The notes beneath the pieces are model-generated. The model was not told where the DNA came from, did not search any database, and was given only the letters and a program-made list of their open reading frames with translations. A stretch of DNA of 64,000 bases from Verrucomicrobiota bacterium (GTDB taxonomy: Bacteria; Verrucomicrobiota; Verrucomicrobiia; Verrucomicrobiales; DEV007): assembly GCA_030625775.1 (NCBI GenBank), contig DAOUQC010000001.1, positions 123,788-187,787 of the forward strand, read 5' to 3'. Both the position numbers and the translations under genes were made by a program. Every line of letters starts with the position of its first letter. Within the stretch, counting starts at the first letter, position 1. Positions 18,793 through 28,339 of this stretch are shown piece by piece.

Positions 18793-19857
18793 CTACGCCT
18801 TCTTCTTCCATCGTTCGGTCAGCACTTCCCAGCTTGGATCGCTTGCCGAGCTAGGCATTTCCTGCAGGTGTTCCTGCAACTCGACGACATTCTCAAAAAG
18901 ATCGGCAATCGCTTCGGCCATTTCCCAAAGCATGTGGCGGAAATTGGCTTGGTCGGCGGCTTCGATCATTTCCTGATAGCTGAGACCACCCGTTTTTGCA
19001 CTGAGTTCCGGACTGCAGTTGAGTCTTCCGTTTTTGTCCTTCGTTAGAGCGAGGTCTTTGAGGATACCAGAGGTTCGGTTGGCTTCGAATTCTCGGTTTT
19101 TGGCCAGAACGATCTGCAGCAGTTGTCCTTTATCCGGATCCCATCCGTCCGGGAAGTGAGACCCCAGGCGCCCGCCTTTTTCCCGGCAGCGCATGTAGTG
19201 AGCCTGCACGGGTTCCACCGGAGTTTGTGCCAGGTCGTGGAGCAGGGCGGCCCAGTCGAGGCCAAGTTCCCTTACACCGATTTCGTGAAAGGTGACCAGG
19301 TCCTGTATCGGACGGTTTTTCGGTGTGTATTGACCGTCGATCAAATGCAGGTGCAGGCCGGGGTGGACTGATTTGATCAGGCTGTCGCCGACAACATGGG
19401 TGGCCCAGCCGAAAATGTAAGCCAGTTGACGACGGCTCGGTCCAAAGATCTCAATCGCATCGCCGACTACGGAGGAGATGTATTCGGGAATATCCTCCCA
19501 GGCAATCGCGTGGCGTTTGTCTTCACCTCGCCAGCCGAATACGATGTGAGCGCGTCCGTAAAACAGGCTGTGGATGTCTCGAGGCCGATAGGATTTTCCA
19601 TCTAATTCGATTTTCCATGGGCGAACAGGGCCTCCGGTAATAGGGCTTTTTTTGACCGGCACGGTTCCATAACCGACTTCCTGACCGGTGTCGATACAGA
19701 TGGCTTCGGGTAGCGTCTGGATGTCGGACCCGAGATAGGAACCCGCCAGATAACTTGCGTAGTTCTGCTCGATGATCGGTGCAACTGGAAGCTGGCGTTG
19801 TGCTGCTGCTTTGGCTGCCAGCATGGCGTAGGTGGTATGTCCGATCAGGCCGCTCAT
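18793..19857 (-). CDS. Putative zinc-dependent phospholipase C / P1-nuclease-fold protein
   Basis: 354 residues, no signal peptide. The pattern of histidines and aspartates resembles the phospholipase C/P1 nuclease superfamily, which binds a trinuclear zinc site: GHTTYAML near the N-terminus, AGSYLGSDIQ, FYGRAHIVFGW, FGWATHVVGDSLIKSVHPG and LHLHLIDG. The assignment is by residue pattern and the reaction is not established. The ATG overlaps the stop codon of the upstream peptidase-like gene (ATGA), so the two are almost certainly translated from one message. Its C-terminus is helical and acidic. Confidence 0.6.
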   Translation of the reverse strand: MSGLIGHTTYAMLAAKAAAQRQLPVAPIIEQNYASYLAGSYLGSDIQTLPEAICIDTGQEVGYGTVPVKKSPITGGPVRPWKIELDGKSYRPRDIHSLFYGRAHIVFGWRGEDKRHAIAWEDIPEYISSVVGDAIEIFGPSRRQLAYIFGWATHVVGDSLIKSVHPGLHLHLIDGQYTPKNRPIQDLVTFHEIGVRELGLDWAALLHDLAQTPVEPVQAHYMRCREKGGRLGSHFPDGWDPDKGQLLQIVLAKNREFEANRTSGILKDLALTKDKNGRLNCSPELSAKTGGLSYQEMIEAADQANFRHMLWEMAEAIADLFENVVELQEHLQEMPSSASDPSWEVLTERWKKKA

Positions 19858-21518
19858 TTAGTCTCCATTACGGGTGCGACGATGTGGGAAGCGCGGCTTT
19901 TTTCGTGATGAATGCGGTTGGTCGCAGTGACAGGATTGGCCGGGTATTCGATGGTCTGCGGGCCGCCTGTTTGTGGGTTGCTCTCGTAGAGTGGAGCGCC
20001 GGTGCTGGCGATGGTGATGCGAATGCGGTGGCCCTTGTTGAAAATGACGCTGGTTCGTCCGATGTCATAGGCGACCTTGACCGCTTCGCCGGGTTTCATC
20101 AGGACTTGTTTGTCGAAGCCGTCCCGATAGCGAAGACGGCGCGGGTAGTCCATGATTAACATTGAGCGTCCGTCGGGGTAAACATCGCTGACCCGGACGA
20201 TCACATCGGTGTCCTTGGCCGTGGATGAAAACCACAGTACCACTTTGACCAGACCGGTCCATTCCGTCGGAGCTTTTAGAACTTCGGTGGTGAAGGTGCG
20301 CACTTCAGCCTGTTCTTCGAATTTGCGCGCATCGCGGGCTCCGGGAAAACCGCGTCCGGGAATCTCCATCGGATTAAGGGGATCGCTGATGTAGCTGGTT
20401 GTCGATTTATCAGCTGTCGGTTTGTCCGTATTCAGTCCGCCTTCGGTTTGCAGATAGTAGGGTGTTTTTTTACTCGCTGGTGGCCAGTCTTTTGCCTCGC
20501 GCCATACATTGCCGGGAGCACCGGCTTCCTGCGCAGCACCGATGACGTAATAACGAACCGGTGCTTCTTTTTCCACCCTGTTGTCTTTTCCTTTCAGGTA
20601 GTGGTCAAACCAACGCGTCATGTGGTCCTTTTCCGGCCAGATGGCATTTTCAGGAAAGGTGAGTTCGGCGACTTTGTTGTTTTTGTTCAGGCGGCCGTGC
20701 AGCCAGGGGCCGAGCAGCAGTTGCTGTTGGCTGCGCGACTTTGGTCCGCCGTGGTGCTGTCTGCCTTGAAAGCTCATCACTGATCCCTGGTTCATGAAAT
20801 CATACCAAGAGCCGATGGTGAAACAGGGCACGTTCATTTTGTCGAAGTGCAGAGAGCAATCTTCGTCTTTCCAGTAGTTATCGTAGTTCGGGTGGCTGAA
20901 CCATTCTTTCATCAGGGCTTGGTTGTCAGCTGGATCGCGGCAGACTTTGTCCATGCCCTTGAAGCGTCCAGGGCGGGTGACGCCGCCGATGCGGTAGCCT
21001 TCCTGGAAAAGGCTGAGGCCGGTGTCCACCATGTATTGGCAGACGAGATGAGGTGGAGCAGAAACGGCGAGAAAGTTCTGGGCAAAACCACCCTGGGAAC
21101 TTCCAAAAGTGCCTATTTTCCCAGTGCACCACTTTTGCTTGGCCAGCCATTCGCAGGTGTCGTAGCCATCCTGCAAATCACCCCAGGCCAGAGCGCGGTA
21201 GCCGACCCACTGACCTTCGGATTTCTGCGCTCCGCGGAAGTTCACCATTGCTACTACATAACCTTTTGCGGCTTGTTCGGCTGAATTGAGCTTGGTGCGT
21301 TTGCCTTCAATGGAGGCGTAGCGTTGTTCAAAAATCGCAGGCCACGGGCCTTCGCCTTTGGGAAAATAGAGCCAGGCAGAAAGATGTTTGCCGTCTCTCA
21401 TCGGGATCATGATGTGCTCTTCACGCACATCGCCGAGATCGAGGGATTTGTCCTGGGCGCGAGTGGGGGTGATCGCCGTGAGGCAGAGTAGAGTGGAAAG
21501 GAGGAGGGGGAGTTTCAT
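19854..21518 (-). CDS. Secreted CocE/NonD-family (X-Pro dipeptidyl-peptidase-like) hydrolase
   Basis: 554 residues with a signal peptide (MKLPLLLSTLLCLTAITPTRA). The alpha/beta-hydrolase core has the oxyanion segment AIFEQRYASIEGK, then MVNFRGAQKSEG and the nucleophile elbow GTFGSSQGGFAQ (Ser141). The C-terminal jelly-roll of the X-Pro dipeptidyl-peptidase family contains LRYRDGFDKQVLMKPGEAVKVAYDIG and FNKGHRIRITIAST. Members cleave Xaa-Pro peptides, cocaine-like esters or beta-lactam acyl groups, so the natural substrate is unknown. It is coupled by ATGA overlap to the downstream metal-dependent-hydrolase-like gene. The start ATG is preceded by C-rich sequence with no Shine-Dalgarno. Confidence 0.9.
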   Translation of the reverse strand: MKLPLLLSTLLCLTAITPTRAQDKSLDLGDVREEHIMIPMRDGKHLSAWLYFPKGEGPWPAIFEQRYASIEGKRTKLNSAEQAAKGYVVAMVNFRGAQKSEGQWVGYRALAWGDLQDGYDTCEWLAKQKWCTGKIGTFGSSQGGFAQNFLAVSAPPHLVCQYMVDTGLSLFQEGYRIGGVTRPGRFKGMDKVCRDPADNQALMKEWFSHPNYDNYWKDEDCSLHFDKMNVPCFTIGSWYDFMNQGSVMSFQGRQHHGGPKSRSQQQLLLGPWLHGRLNKNNKVAELTFPENAIWPEKDHMTRWFDHYLKGKDNRVEKEAPVRYYVIGAAQEAGAPGNVWREAKDWPPASKKTPYYLQTEGGLNTDKPTADKSTTSYISDPLNPMEIPGRGFPGARDARKFEEQAEVRTFTTEVLKAPTEWTGLVKVVLWFSSTAKDTDVIVRVSDVYPDGRSMLIMDYPRRLRYRDGFDKQVLMKPGEAVKVAYDIGRTSVIFNKGHRIRITIASTGAPLYESNPQTGGPQTIEYPANPVTATNRIHHEKSRASHIVAPVMETK

Positions 21519-21548
21519 GGGGGGAGGGGGAGAATTATGAATGTATTG

Positions 21549-22124
21549 CTAGCGTCGCATGGCGCGGGTGCGGGGGGTGAGAGGGGGGAAGTTGTTGGCC
21601 CAGTAGCGTTCCCAGGGTTCGAAGACGTAACCGGGGTCGCTGTTGATTTGTTCAAAACGAGAGAGCTTGAACTCGGGTAGCATCAAATTAGAGTTGGGGT
21701 CGTAAACGGTGTCACCGGTGAAGCGGCCCCAGAGTTGGTATTCGTAATTGTGGTCAAAGCCGTTGGTATGGCCGGAACCTCTGGCTTCCGGTAAGCGGTC
21801 AGGGGCGAGTTTTTGCGATTCGTTCAACATCACCAATCTGGCCTTTGACCAAGGTTGGTGGGGGCGACGAACGTAACCCCAGAAGCGGGTGCCTTTGGTG
21901 TACCAGCGGCGCCCGATCCAAAAGTCGCCACTGGCTTCGGCGGCAATGCTGGATTCGCGTTCCAATCGGGCGATGCGGATCTGGTCTTCGCTCATGCGGC
22001 GGCGGCCAGATTTGCTTCCTGTTGTTGAGGTGGTGGCACAGGAGACCAGAGTAATGCAGGAGAGAGCCAGCACTACGATCAAGTGGATGTTGATTGGTCT
22101 TTTCAAAATACGGTGGTGATGCAA
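21549..22124 (-). CDS. Predicted lipoprotein of unknown function
   Basis: 191 residues from a TTG at 22124. A second TTG at 22106 would give the tidier leader MKRPINIHLIVVLALSC. The signal ends in the lipobox LVSC, followed by a Ser/Thr/Gly-rich linker. The mature part is rich in Trp/Tyr/Arg (GDFWIGRRWYTKGTRFWGYVR, FEPWERYWANNFPPL). No ATG is available between the upstream stop and the signal peptide. No family recognised. It lies 30 bp upstream of, and co-directional with, the CocE-like gene. Confidence 0.75.
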   Translation of the reverse strand: MHHHRILKRPINIHLIVVLALSCITLVSCATTSTTGSKSGRRRMSEDQIRIARLERESSIAAEASGDFWIGRRWYTKGTRFWGYVRRPHQPWSKARLVMLNESQKLAPDRLPEARGSGHTNGFDHNYEYQLWGRFTGDTVYDPNSNLMLPEFKLSRFEQINSDPGYVFEPWERYWANNFPPLTPRTRAMRR

Positions 22125-22209
22125 TAAGCGTTATCCAAGCCAATCAGCAAGTTGAATGATGGAAGAGAGTTATAACGCTTTAGGTGGATAGGTGTTTAAG
22201 CTGGGAATA

Positions 22210-23190
22210 TTACTTGAACTTTAGAATTTCCTGGTAAATTTCCGCATCCACGTTTCCACCGGTGAGGACTAATCCGATGCGCTTATTTGCCATCTGATCT
22301 TTTTCCTTCAAGAGGGCGGCGAGGGGAAGGGCTGCTGCGCCTTCCGCCACTTGATGGGTGTCGGTGAAATAGTGACACATGGCACTTTGGATTTCCACTT
22401 CGGTGACTTCGACGATGCGGGATACGTGGGTATTGATGATTTCGACGGCGCATGCGTCGGGGATGCGGCAAGAGACACCGTCGGCCATGGTATTGGCTGA
22501 TTCGGTTTCGACGACGTGACCGGCGACAAAAGATTGGGAGTAAGCATTCGCTTGCTCAGCGACAACACCAACGATCTCCGTTTTTTCTTCCAGACCAAGT
22601 GCTTTGCGCGCTGCGATCATGCCGCAGATTCCGGAGCCCAGTCCGATGGGCAGGTAGATGGTAGCGAGATTTTCAGCCGCACGTAGAAATTCCAGTCCGG
22701 CGGTGCCGACTCCATGCACCAGTTTCCAATCAAAGGAAGGCACGAAGTGTAGGTGTTGCTCTTCGGCGAGTTTTTGCGCCTGTTGAAAGGCTTCCGTGAA
22801 GTCGTATCCGTATTCGATCAAATCAGCCCCGTAGGCTTTCATGGCACGATTTTTTTCCATGCTGTTTCCATGTGGAACAACGACAGTGGCGGCCAGCCCT
22901 TTGGCAGCGGCGGCGAAAGCCACACTTTGCCCGTGGTTGCCGCGGGTGGCGGCGATGACCCCTTTCACTTCAGGGTGAGCGGATGACAGCCAGTTCATAT
23001 AGACCAGCCCACCGCGCACTTTAAACGCACCGGTGGGCAAATGGTTTTCGTGTTTCACCCAGACTTCGCAGCCCGCTCTTTCGCTTAGCAGTGGCCAGGA
23101 AATAGCGCTGCTGGTTGTGGGCATAGTTTCCCCGATTACCTGGGCGGCAGTCTGCAAATCATTCAGTGTGATGGGCCATAGGTCGTTCAT
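22210..23190 (-). CDS. Threonine/serine dehydratase (PLP fold type II)
   Basis: Deaminates threonine or serine, with pyridoxal phosphate, to the 2-keto acid. From ATG 23190 it has 326 residues. The PLP lysine is in LPTGAFKVRGG (about residue 57), and the TRGNHGQSVAFAAAAKG and GLGSGICGM motifs follow (the phosphate-binding glycine loop). The C-terminal LTGGNVD is conserved. An in-frame TTG at 23205 would add five residues. It has no C-terminal ACT regulatory domain, so it is the short, catabolic or unregulated type rather than biosynthetic IlvA. Divergent from the Hsp33 gene across 97 bp. Confidence 0.92.
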   Translation of the reverse strand: MNDLWPITLNDLQTAAQVIGETMPTTSSAISWPLLSERAGCEVWVKHENHLPTGAFKVRGGLVYMNWLSSAHPEVKGVIAATRGNHGQSVAFAAAAKGLAATVVVPHGNSMEKNRAMKAYGADLIEYGYDFTEAFQQAQKLAEEQHLHFVPSFDWKLVHGVGTAGLEFLRAAENLATIYLPIGLGSGICGMIAARKALGLEEKTEIVGVVAEQANAYSQSFVAGHVVETESANTMADGVSCRIPDACAVEIINTHVSRIVEVTEVEIQSAMCHYFTDTHQVAEGAAALPLAALLKEKDQMANKRIGLVLTGGNVDAEIYQEILKFK

Positions 23191-23287
23191 GGTAGAGGCA
23201 TGCAAACACAGTTTGGGTCTGATTGCAGTGAGAATCTTATTTTTGGAGATTGCGCCTTTAGCTGCTTTTTTGTATCAGTAATGGTAA

Positions 23288-24088
23288 ATGAGCCAAGCAC
23301 CCGACCCAGCCTCCGAAAGCACATCGATTGAAGTACGTTGTTATTTTGTTCGGGAGCGGAATGTCTTGCTCACCCGGGCAGAATTTTCCGATCTGTTTAC
23401 CGATCACTATCTTCATTTGATGGAAAACGAGATCCGGCATGATCCACAAAACGATCAATTGCTCAAGGATGCCCTGGCAGCACTCACTTTGCATATGGCC
23501 TCCCGCCCTCGTAACGAGACCACGGCATGGACGCTGAATTTCAAGGAACCGGCAGTGAATGTGTTTGCCGCGGGCAGTAGTAAAACAGGCAATGTGGTAG
23601 CCCGATTAACAACCGATAATATAAAAGTGAGCAGTACTAATATGTTTTACTCACAGGTTGTCCGGGACGAAGAAGCGACCCGTCAGAGCACCGTGGTGTT
23701 TGAGGATTATGATGTGTTCAATGCAGTCGAGAATTTTTATTCACAAAGTGAGCAGCGTCCGGCGGCCTATTTCCATATCGATGCGGAAGATATAGTGATG
23801 ATCACAGCCCAACCCGACTGTGATCTCGAATGGTTTGTGAATTTGGATGAAGAGAAGGTCAAAAAAATTGATCAGGAGGAGGAACTCAGTTTGTTGGAAA
23901 CCCGGGTGTATCACTATGGTTGTGGCTGCAGTCTGGATCGGATTTATCCGATCATTGCAGGAATGCCCGAGGCCAGTCTTGCTGAGGTATTTGCCGATGA
24001 AGAGACTGCCAATGCCAATTGCCCGCGCTGCGGTGCCCGCTACCGTATAACCCGCGAAGGTTTGGAAGCTTTTATAAGTTCTCAGTAA
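23288..24088 (+). CDS. hslO: Hsp33-family redox-regulated chaperone
   Basis: A cytosolic holdase that is activated when its zinc-binding cysteines are oxidised. The C-terminal redox switch is intact: Cys212 and Cys214 in YGCGCSLDR, Cys245 and Cys248 in NCPRCGARY. The N-terminal domain fits the family, with VRCYFVRERNVLLTRAEF, a TDH segment and LEWFVNLDEE before the linker. The length is 266 residues (E. coli protein about 290). ATG 23288 has no clear Shine-Dalgarno. It stands alone, with no heat-shock partner gene next to it. Confidence 0.88.
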   Translation: MSQAPDPASESTSIEVRCYFVRERNVLLTRAEFSDLFTDHYLHLMENEIRHDPQNDQLLKDALAALTLHMASRPRNETTAWTLNFKEPAVNVFAAGSSKTGNVVARLTTDNIKVSSTNMFYSQVVRDEEATRQSTVVFEDYDVFNAVENFYSQSEQRPAAYFHIDAEDIVMITAQPDCDLEWFVNLDEEKVKKIDQEEELSLLETRVYHYGCGCSLDRIYPIIAGMPEASLAEVFADEETANANCPRCGARYRITREGLEAFISSQ

Positions 24089-24402
24089 AACGGGGTTGGA
24101 ACTTCGTCTGCGGGTACTTTTTATTTGTCGGTCGGTTCATAGGCAGGTCTTTCTTTTTACTGTAGCATATGGGGAGTATGCGCAAATCATACCAAAAATA
24201 ACTGACTCTTTACAAGACCAAGGAAGATAGGAGGGGCAATCTCTCCATGTTGATTTTTGATCTTCCTTTCCAGTATTGGCAAAAGTGATACTGGATAAGA
24301 GCTTTATTGCTATTGTGTGTGCTCGAAAGAGAGCAAAAGTGATCAGGCAAGTTGGATTGAAAGCAATGCCAGTCTTGCCAAGCCCTGCCCCTGTTTTTTA
24401 TT
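24089..24402. other. Intergenic region before the DUF1501 operon
   Basis: 314 bp with no gene-like frame. It contains an imperfect inverted repeat CCAGTAT (24270-24276) / ATACTGG (24288-24294) with an 11-base loop about 110 bp upstream of the DUF1501 start. This could be an operator or a leader hairpin, but nothing else supports that. No terminator for hslO was recognised. Confidence 0.4.
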
Positions 24403-25785
24403 ATGTTTGATTTTCTTGCTGAAAGCAAAGCCCCTATTTGTGGGGTCGGACGATCCCGTCGTGAGTTTTTACAAATCGGAGCCTTGGGATCCATTGGTTT
24501 GTCACTGCCCCAATATCTGGCGGCCAAGCAGGCGGGGGGGGTGAATAAGGGCAATGATAACAAGGCCTGCATCCTGATTTTTAATCTAGGTGGGCCGAGT
24601 CAGCTTGATTTGTGGGACATGAAGCCGGATGCACCGAGTGAAATTCGTGGACCTTTCAAACCGATTCGCACCAAGGCCCCGGATATCGATATTTCCGAGA
24701 TCCTGCCTTTGCATGCCAAAGTGGCGGACAAATTTTCCCTGGTGCGTTCCTGTCAGCACAGTGGGGCGGCGGTTCACGATGCAGGTTGGCAGATGATGCA
24801 GACCGGTCGTCGTTTCACAGGGGGAGTGGAGACTCCTCATGCAGGAGCGGTGATGAGTTATTTGCGGGGAAGAAAAACCGATCTGCCTCCTTTTGTGGTG
24901 TTGCCAGAATTGATGGGTCGTGGTGGGGGCAATTTGCCTAATGGCCAGGCGGGAGGATTCCTTGGCAAAGCTCACGACCCTTTTGCCTTGATGGCCGACC
25001 CCTCGAAACCTGATTTCAAGGTGCCTGATCTGTTGCCTCCGGACCAGTTTGGGGCCAGTCGCCTGGAGCGCCGCCGCAGCATGCGGGAGATCGTCGATCA
25101 AACGGTGAAAAATTTCGAAGCCAGTGAAGATGCCCGTTTGCTGGATGAAAATTTCCAGTCAGCTTATCGTATCATGACCAGCGTGGAAGCGCGCAGTGCA
25201 TTTGATCTGTCAAAGGAGCCGGAAAAGGTTCGTGAGCGTTATGGCATGAACCGGGTGGGCCAGTGTTTCCTGCTTGCGCGGCGACTGGTGGAAAGCGGGG
25301 TTCGTTTTGTGACGGTGAATACTTTTTTGACGGTGTTCAATGAATTGTCCTGGGATATTCACGGATCAAAACCCTTTGTATCGGTAGCGCAGATGAAGGA
25401 CATGATTGCGCCGATGTATGACAAGGCTTATTCGGCTTTGATCGAAGATCTCTTCCAGCGCGGTATGCTGGATGATACGATGGTGGCGGGGCTGGCAGAG
25501 TTCGGGCGAACACCAAAGGTCAATCCGGCAGGTGGTCGGGATCATTGGCCACAGTGTTTTACGGTGTCTTTTGCCGGTGGCGGGGTGCAGGGAGGGCAGG
25601 TGGTGGGAGCCAGTGATCCGATGGGCGGTTATCCAGCCGAGAGACCTGTCGATCCCGGTGATATTGTAGCGACTATTTTCCGTGGACTGGGTTTGAATCA
25701 CGAAAGTCATTTGCCTGGCCCTGCAGGTCGCCCTTTCCCTCTGGTGGATTTTGGCAAGGAGCCGATTCGTGAACTGTTTGGGTAA
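24403..25785 (+). CDS. DUF1501 (sulfatase-like fold) Tat-exported protein
   Basis: 460 residues. The N-terminal twin-arginine signal SRREFLQIGALGS (about 19-31) sends the folded protein across the inner membrane. The body is typical of DUF1501: ACILIFNLGGPSQLDLWDMKP, RSCQHSGAAVHDAG, GVRFVTVNT and AEFGRTPKVNPAGGRDHWPQC, with metal-ligand-like Asp/His. DUF1501 proteins are distant alkaline-phosphatase/sulfatase superfamily members, very abundant in planctomycetes and verrucomicrobia. They are almost always encoded beside DUF1549/DUF1553 proteins, as here. Biochemical activity is not established. The next gene starts 19 bp after the stop. Confidence 0.93.
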   Translation: MFDFLAESKAPICGVGRSRREFLQIGALGSIGLSLPQYLAAKQAGGVNKGNDNKACILIFNLGGPSQLDLWDMKPDAPSEIRGPFKPIRTKAPDIDISEILPLHAKVADKFSLVRSCQHSGAAVHDAGWQMMQTGRRFTGGVETPHAGAVMSYLRGRKTDLPPFVVLPELMGRGGGNLPNGQAGGFLGKAHDPFALMADPSKPDFKVPDLLPPDQFGASRLERRRSMREIVDQTVKNFEASEDARLLDENFQSAYRIMTSVEARSAFDLSKEPEKVRERYGMNRVGQCFLLARRLVESGVRFVTVNTFLTVFNELSWDIHGSKPFVSVAQMKDMIAPMYDKAYSALIEDLFQRGMLDDTMVAGLAEFGRTPKVNPAGGRDHWPQCFTVSFAGGGVQGGQVVGASDPMGGYPAERPVDPGDIVATIFRGLGLNHESHLPGPAGRPFPLVDFGKEPIRELFG

Positions 25786-25804
25786 CTTGTCCAAAAATTC
25801 CGTT

Positions 25805-28327
25805 ATGAGCTATTATTGCAATCGTATTGAAGGCTTTTTTGGGCTTGTCCTTGTTGCTGCGTTGTTGTGCGGTGTTCCCAATCTTCTATCCGCTGACAAA
25901 AAAAGAGAGGCCACGGCTATCGTTGTTCTGCCGGAGAAAAGTGTTCTGACAGGGAGTGAATCATCCCAGCGGCTTATCGTTTTGGATCGTGATGGCGGGC
26001 AATTGCTGGGCGAGGCAAAGGAGCTTCACTATTCATCCAGCAATGAGCAAGTAGCGGCGGTGCTTGATGGAGTGGTGATGCCAAAAGGCAACGGCAGGAC
26101 TACGATCACGGTAAAGGCTGCTGGGGGACGTTCTGCCAAGACGGAAATTGAAGTGAAGGGAATGGAGCTTGTCAGTGAGTGGAGTTTCCGTCGCCATGTG
26201 ATTCCGGTGATATCAAAAGAAGGATGCAACATGGGAGCCTGTCATGGAGCGATTTCGGGTAAGGGTGGTTTCCGTTTGAGCTTGCGTGGCTACGATCCTG
26301 AGACAGATTTTAATCGAATCACCCGGGAAGCCCGGGGGCGCCGGATTGAATTGAGTGATCCTGGGCGCAGCTTGCTGCTTACCAAGGCAAGCACGGCCTT
26401 GAAGCATACCGGTGGACGGTTTATTGATGTGGGATCGCGGGATTACCGGGTTCTCTCCGAATGGATTGCAGCCGGGGCGATGCCGCCACAAGAGATTGAT
26501 GCGCGTCTGGAAAGTCTGGAAATTTTTCCAAAGCTGTCTACGCTGAAAGTGGGTGATTTTCAGAGTATCCTGGTAAGGGCTAATTATACGGATGGGACTC
26601 AGGAGGATGTGACTCGCTGGGCAAAATTCACTTCTTCCAATGAAGCGGTGGTGACCACTGATAAAAACGGGCGCGTCACCATAGTGGGAAATGGTGAGGG
26701 GGCTGTCACTGCCTGGTTCTCAAGTCAGATTGGGCTGGCTCGCTTTTCCTCTCCTTTTCCAAATAAAATTCCGGCGGAGGTGTTCACCCGGGCCGTAAGG
26801 CAGAACTTCATTGATGACCTGGTGCTCGAGCAACTCCAGCGCCTGCACCTGAAGCCTTCACCTCGATCAACTGATGCTGAGTTCATTCGCCGGGTTTATA
26901 TTGATACGGCGGGCATTATTCCTTCACCGGATGAAACGCGAGATTTTCTTGTGGATCGATCACCTGATAAAAGGGGTCGCTTGATTGACCAGTTGCTGGG
27001 GCGTAAGGAAACCGTCGATTACTGGGCTTACCGCTGGTCGGATATGCTGCTGGTCAACGGGCGTCGCTTAAGGCCGGAGTCCGTTAAGGCTTATTATAAG
27101 TGGATACGTGAACGGGTCGCTAACAATACGCCCTGGGACAAAATTGTGCGTGAAGTGATTACGGCCAAGGGGGAAAGTAATGTGAATGGAGCTACCAATT
27201 TTTTCGGAGTCCATCAAGACCCTGAGACGATGGCAGAGAATGTGTCACAAGCCTTTATGAGCCTGTCATTGGCCTGCGCAAAATGCCACGACCACCCGAT
27301 GGACAAGTGGACTAATGATCAGTACTACGCTTTTGCTAATCTCTTTGCCCGGGTGCGAGCCAAAGGGTGGGGCGGAGACGCTCGCAATGGGGATGGCAAG
27401 CGCACGATTTATGTCGAACCCAGAGGTGATTTGATTCAACCGCGAACCGGAAAGCCGCAACCCGCGGCTCCGTTGGATGCAGAGCCTGTATCACAGGGAG
27501 ACCCTGGTGATCGCCGGGTGCATCTTGCCAATTGGCTGACTTCTCCAGACAACAAACATTTCAGCCGGTCGATCACCAACCGCATCTGGGCAAACTACTT
27601 TGGCCGCGGCTTGGTCGATCCGGTTGATGATTTGCGCTCTTCAAATCCTGCCAGCAATGAAGCATTGCTGGAGGCCTTGTCGGATTATCTGGTAGAACAA
27701 AAATTCGATCAAAAAGCTCTGATGCGCCTGATCCTGCAGAGTGAAACTTATCAGCGCAGCAGTGAGGCACTTTATGAGAATCGCGATGAAGATCGTTTTT
27801 TTTCCAGACAATATCCGCGGCGACTGATGGCTGAAGTTTTGCATGACGCCGTAGTGAGTGTCACCGGGGTACCCAGTGACTTTAATGCAGTTGCTTTGAG
27901 GGATGGAAGTACCCAGAAGACCGATTTTTACCCAAAAGGCACACGGGCTCTGGAACTTTATGATTCTGCTGTGGAATCATATTTTTTAAAAACCTTTGGT
28001 CGCAATGAACGTGAGCTAGCTTGCGAATGTGAACGATCCAATCAGCCAAGCCTTATCCAGGTGCTGCATGTGTCGAACGGGAATACCATCAACGACAAGT
28101 TGAGTGATAAAAGCTCTGTGGTGGATCATTTGTTGAAGGAGAATATGAGCGATGCGCAATTGGTGGAAGAGGTCTACTTGCTGTGTTTGTCGAGGATGCC
28201 TGAAAAAGGAGAACTGGAACGTTTTGTGAAAATACTGTCAGCGGTAAAAGCAGATGAGAAGAAGGATGCACTCGAGGATTTGTTCTGGGCAGTCATGACC
28301 AGTCGGGAGTTTTTGTTTCAGCATTAA
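25805..28327 (+). CDS. DUF1549/DUF1553 protein with bacterial Ig-like (BIG2) domains
   Basis: 840 residues from ATG 25805. After the signal peptide (FFGLVLVAALLCGVPNLLSA) come two Ig-like segments: LIVLDRDGGQLLGEAKELHYSSSNEQVAAV and later NYTDGTQEDVTRWAKFTSSNEAVV. Between them CNMGACHGAISGKGGFRLSLRGYDP matches the cysteine/histidine site seen in these proteins. DUF1549 follows (EFIRRVYIDTAGIIPSPDETRDFL, RWSDMLLVNGR, LACAKCHDHPMDKWT), then DUF1553 (VHLANWLTSPDNKHFSRSITNRIWANYFGRGLVDP). LACAKCH is a CxxCH that could bind haem. Part of the three-gene operon; the cytochrome/WD40 gene starts within 12 bp. Confidence 0.93.
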   Translation: MSYYCNRIEGFFGLVLVAALLCGVPNLLSADKKREATAIVVLPEKSVLTGSESSQRLIVLDRDGGQLLGEAKELHYSSSNEQVAAVLDGVVMPKGNGRTTITVKAAGGRSAKTEIEVKGMELVSEWSFRRHVIPVISKEGCNMGACHGAISGKGGFRLSLRGYDPETDFNRITREARGRRIELSDPGRSLLLTKASTALKHTGGRFIDVGSRDYRVLSEWIAAGAMPPQEIDARLESLEIFPKLSTLKVGDFQSILVRANYTDGTQEDVTRWAKFTSSNEAVVTTDKNGRVTIVGNGEGAVTAWFSSQIGLARFSSPFPNKIPAEVFTRAVRQNFIDDLVLEQLQRLHLKPSPRSTDAEFIRRVYIDTAGIIPSPDETRDFLVDRSPDKRGRLIDQLLGRKETVDYWAYRWSDMLLVNGRRLRPESVKAYYKWIRERVANNTPWDKIVREVITAKGESNVNGATNFFGVHQDPETMAENVSQAFMSLSLACAKCHDHPMDKWTNDQYYAFANLFARVRAKGWGGDARNGDGKRTIYVEPRGDLIQPRTGKPQPAAPLDAEPVSQGDPGDRRVHLANWLTSPDNKHFSRSITNRIWANYFGRGLVDPVDDLRSSNPASNEALLEALSDYLVEQKFDQKALMRLILQSETYQRSSEALYENRDEDRFFSRQYPRRLMAEVLHDAVVSVTGVPSDFNAVALRDGSTQKTDFYPKGTRALELYDSAVESYFLKTFGRNERELACECERSNQPSLIQVLHVSNGNTINDKLSDKSSVVDHLLKENMSDAQLVEEVYLLCLSRMPEKGELERFVKILSAVKADEKKDALEDLFWAVMTSREFLFQH

Positions 28328-28339
28328 GTGGAGTTTTTT

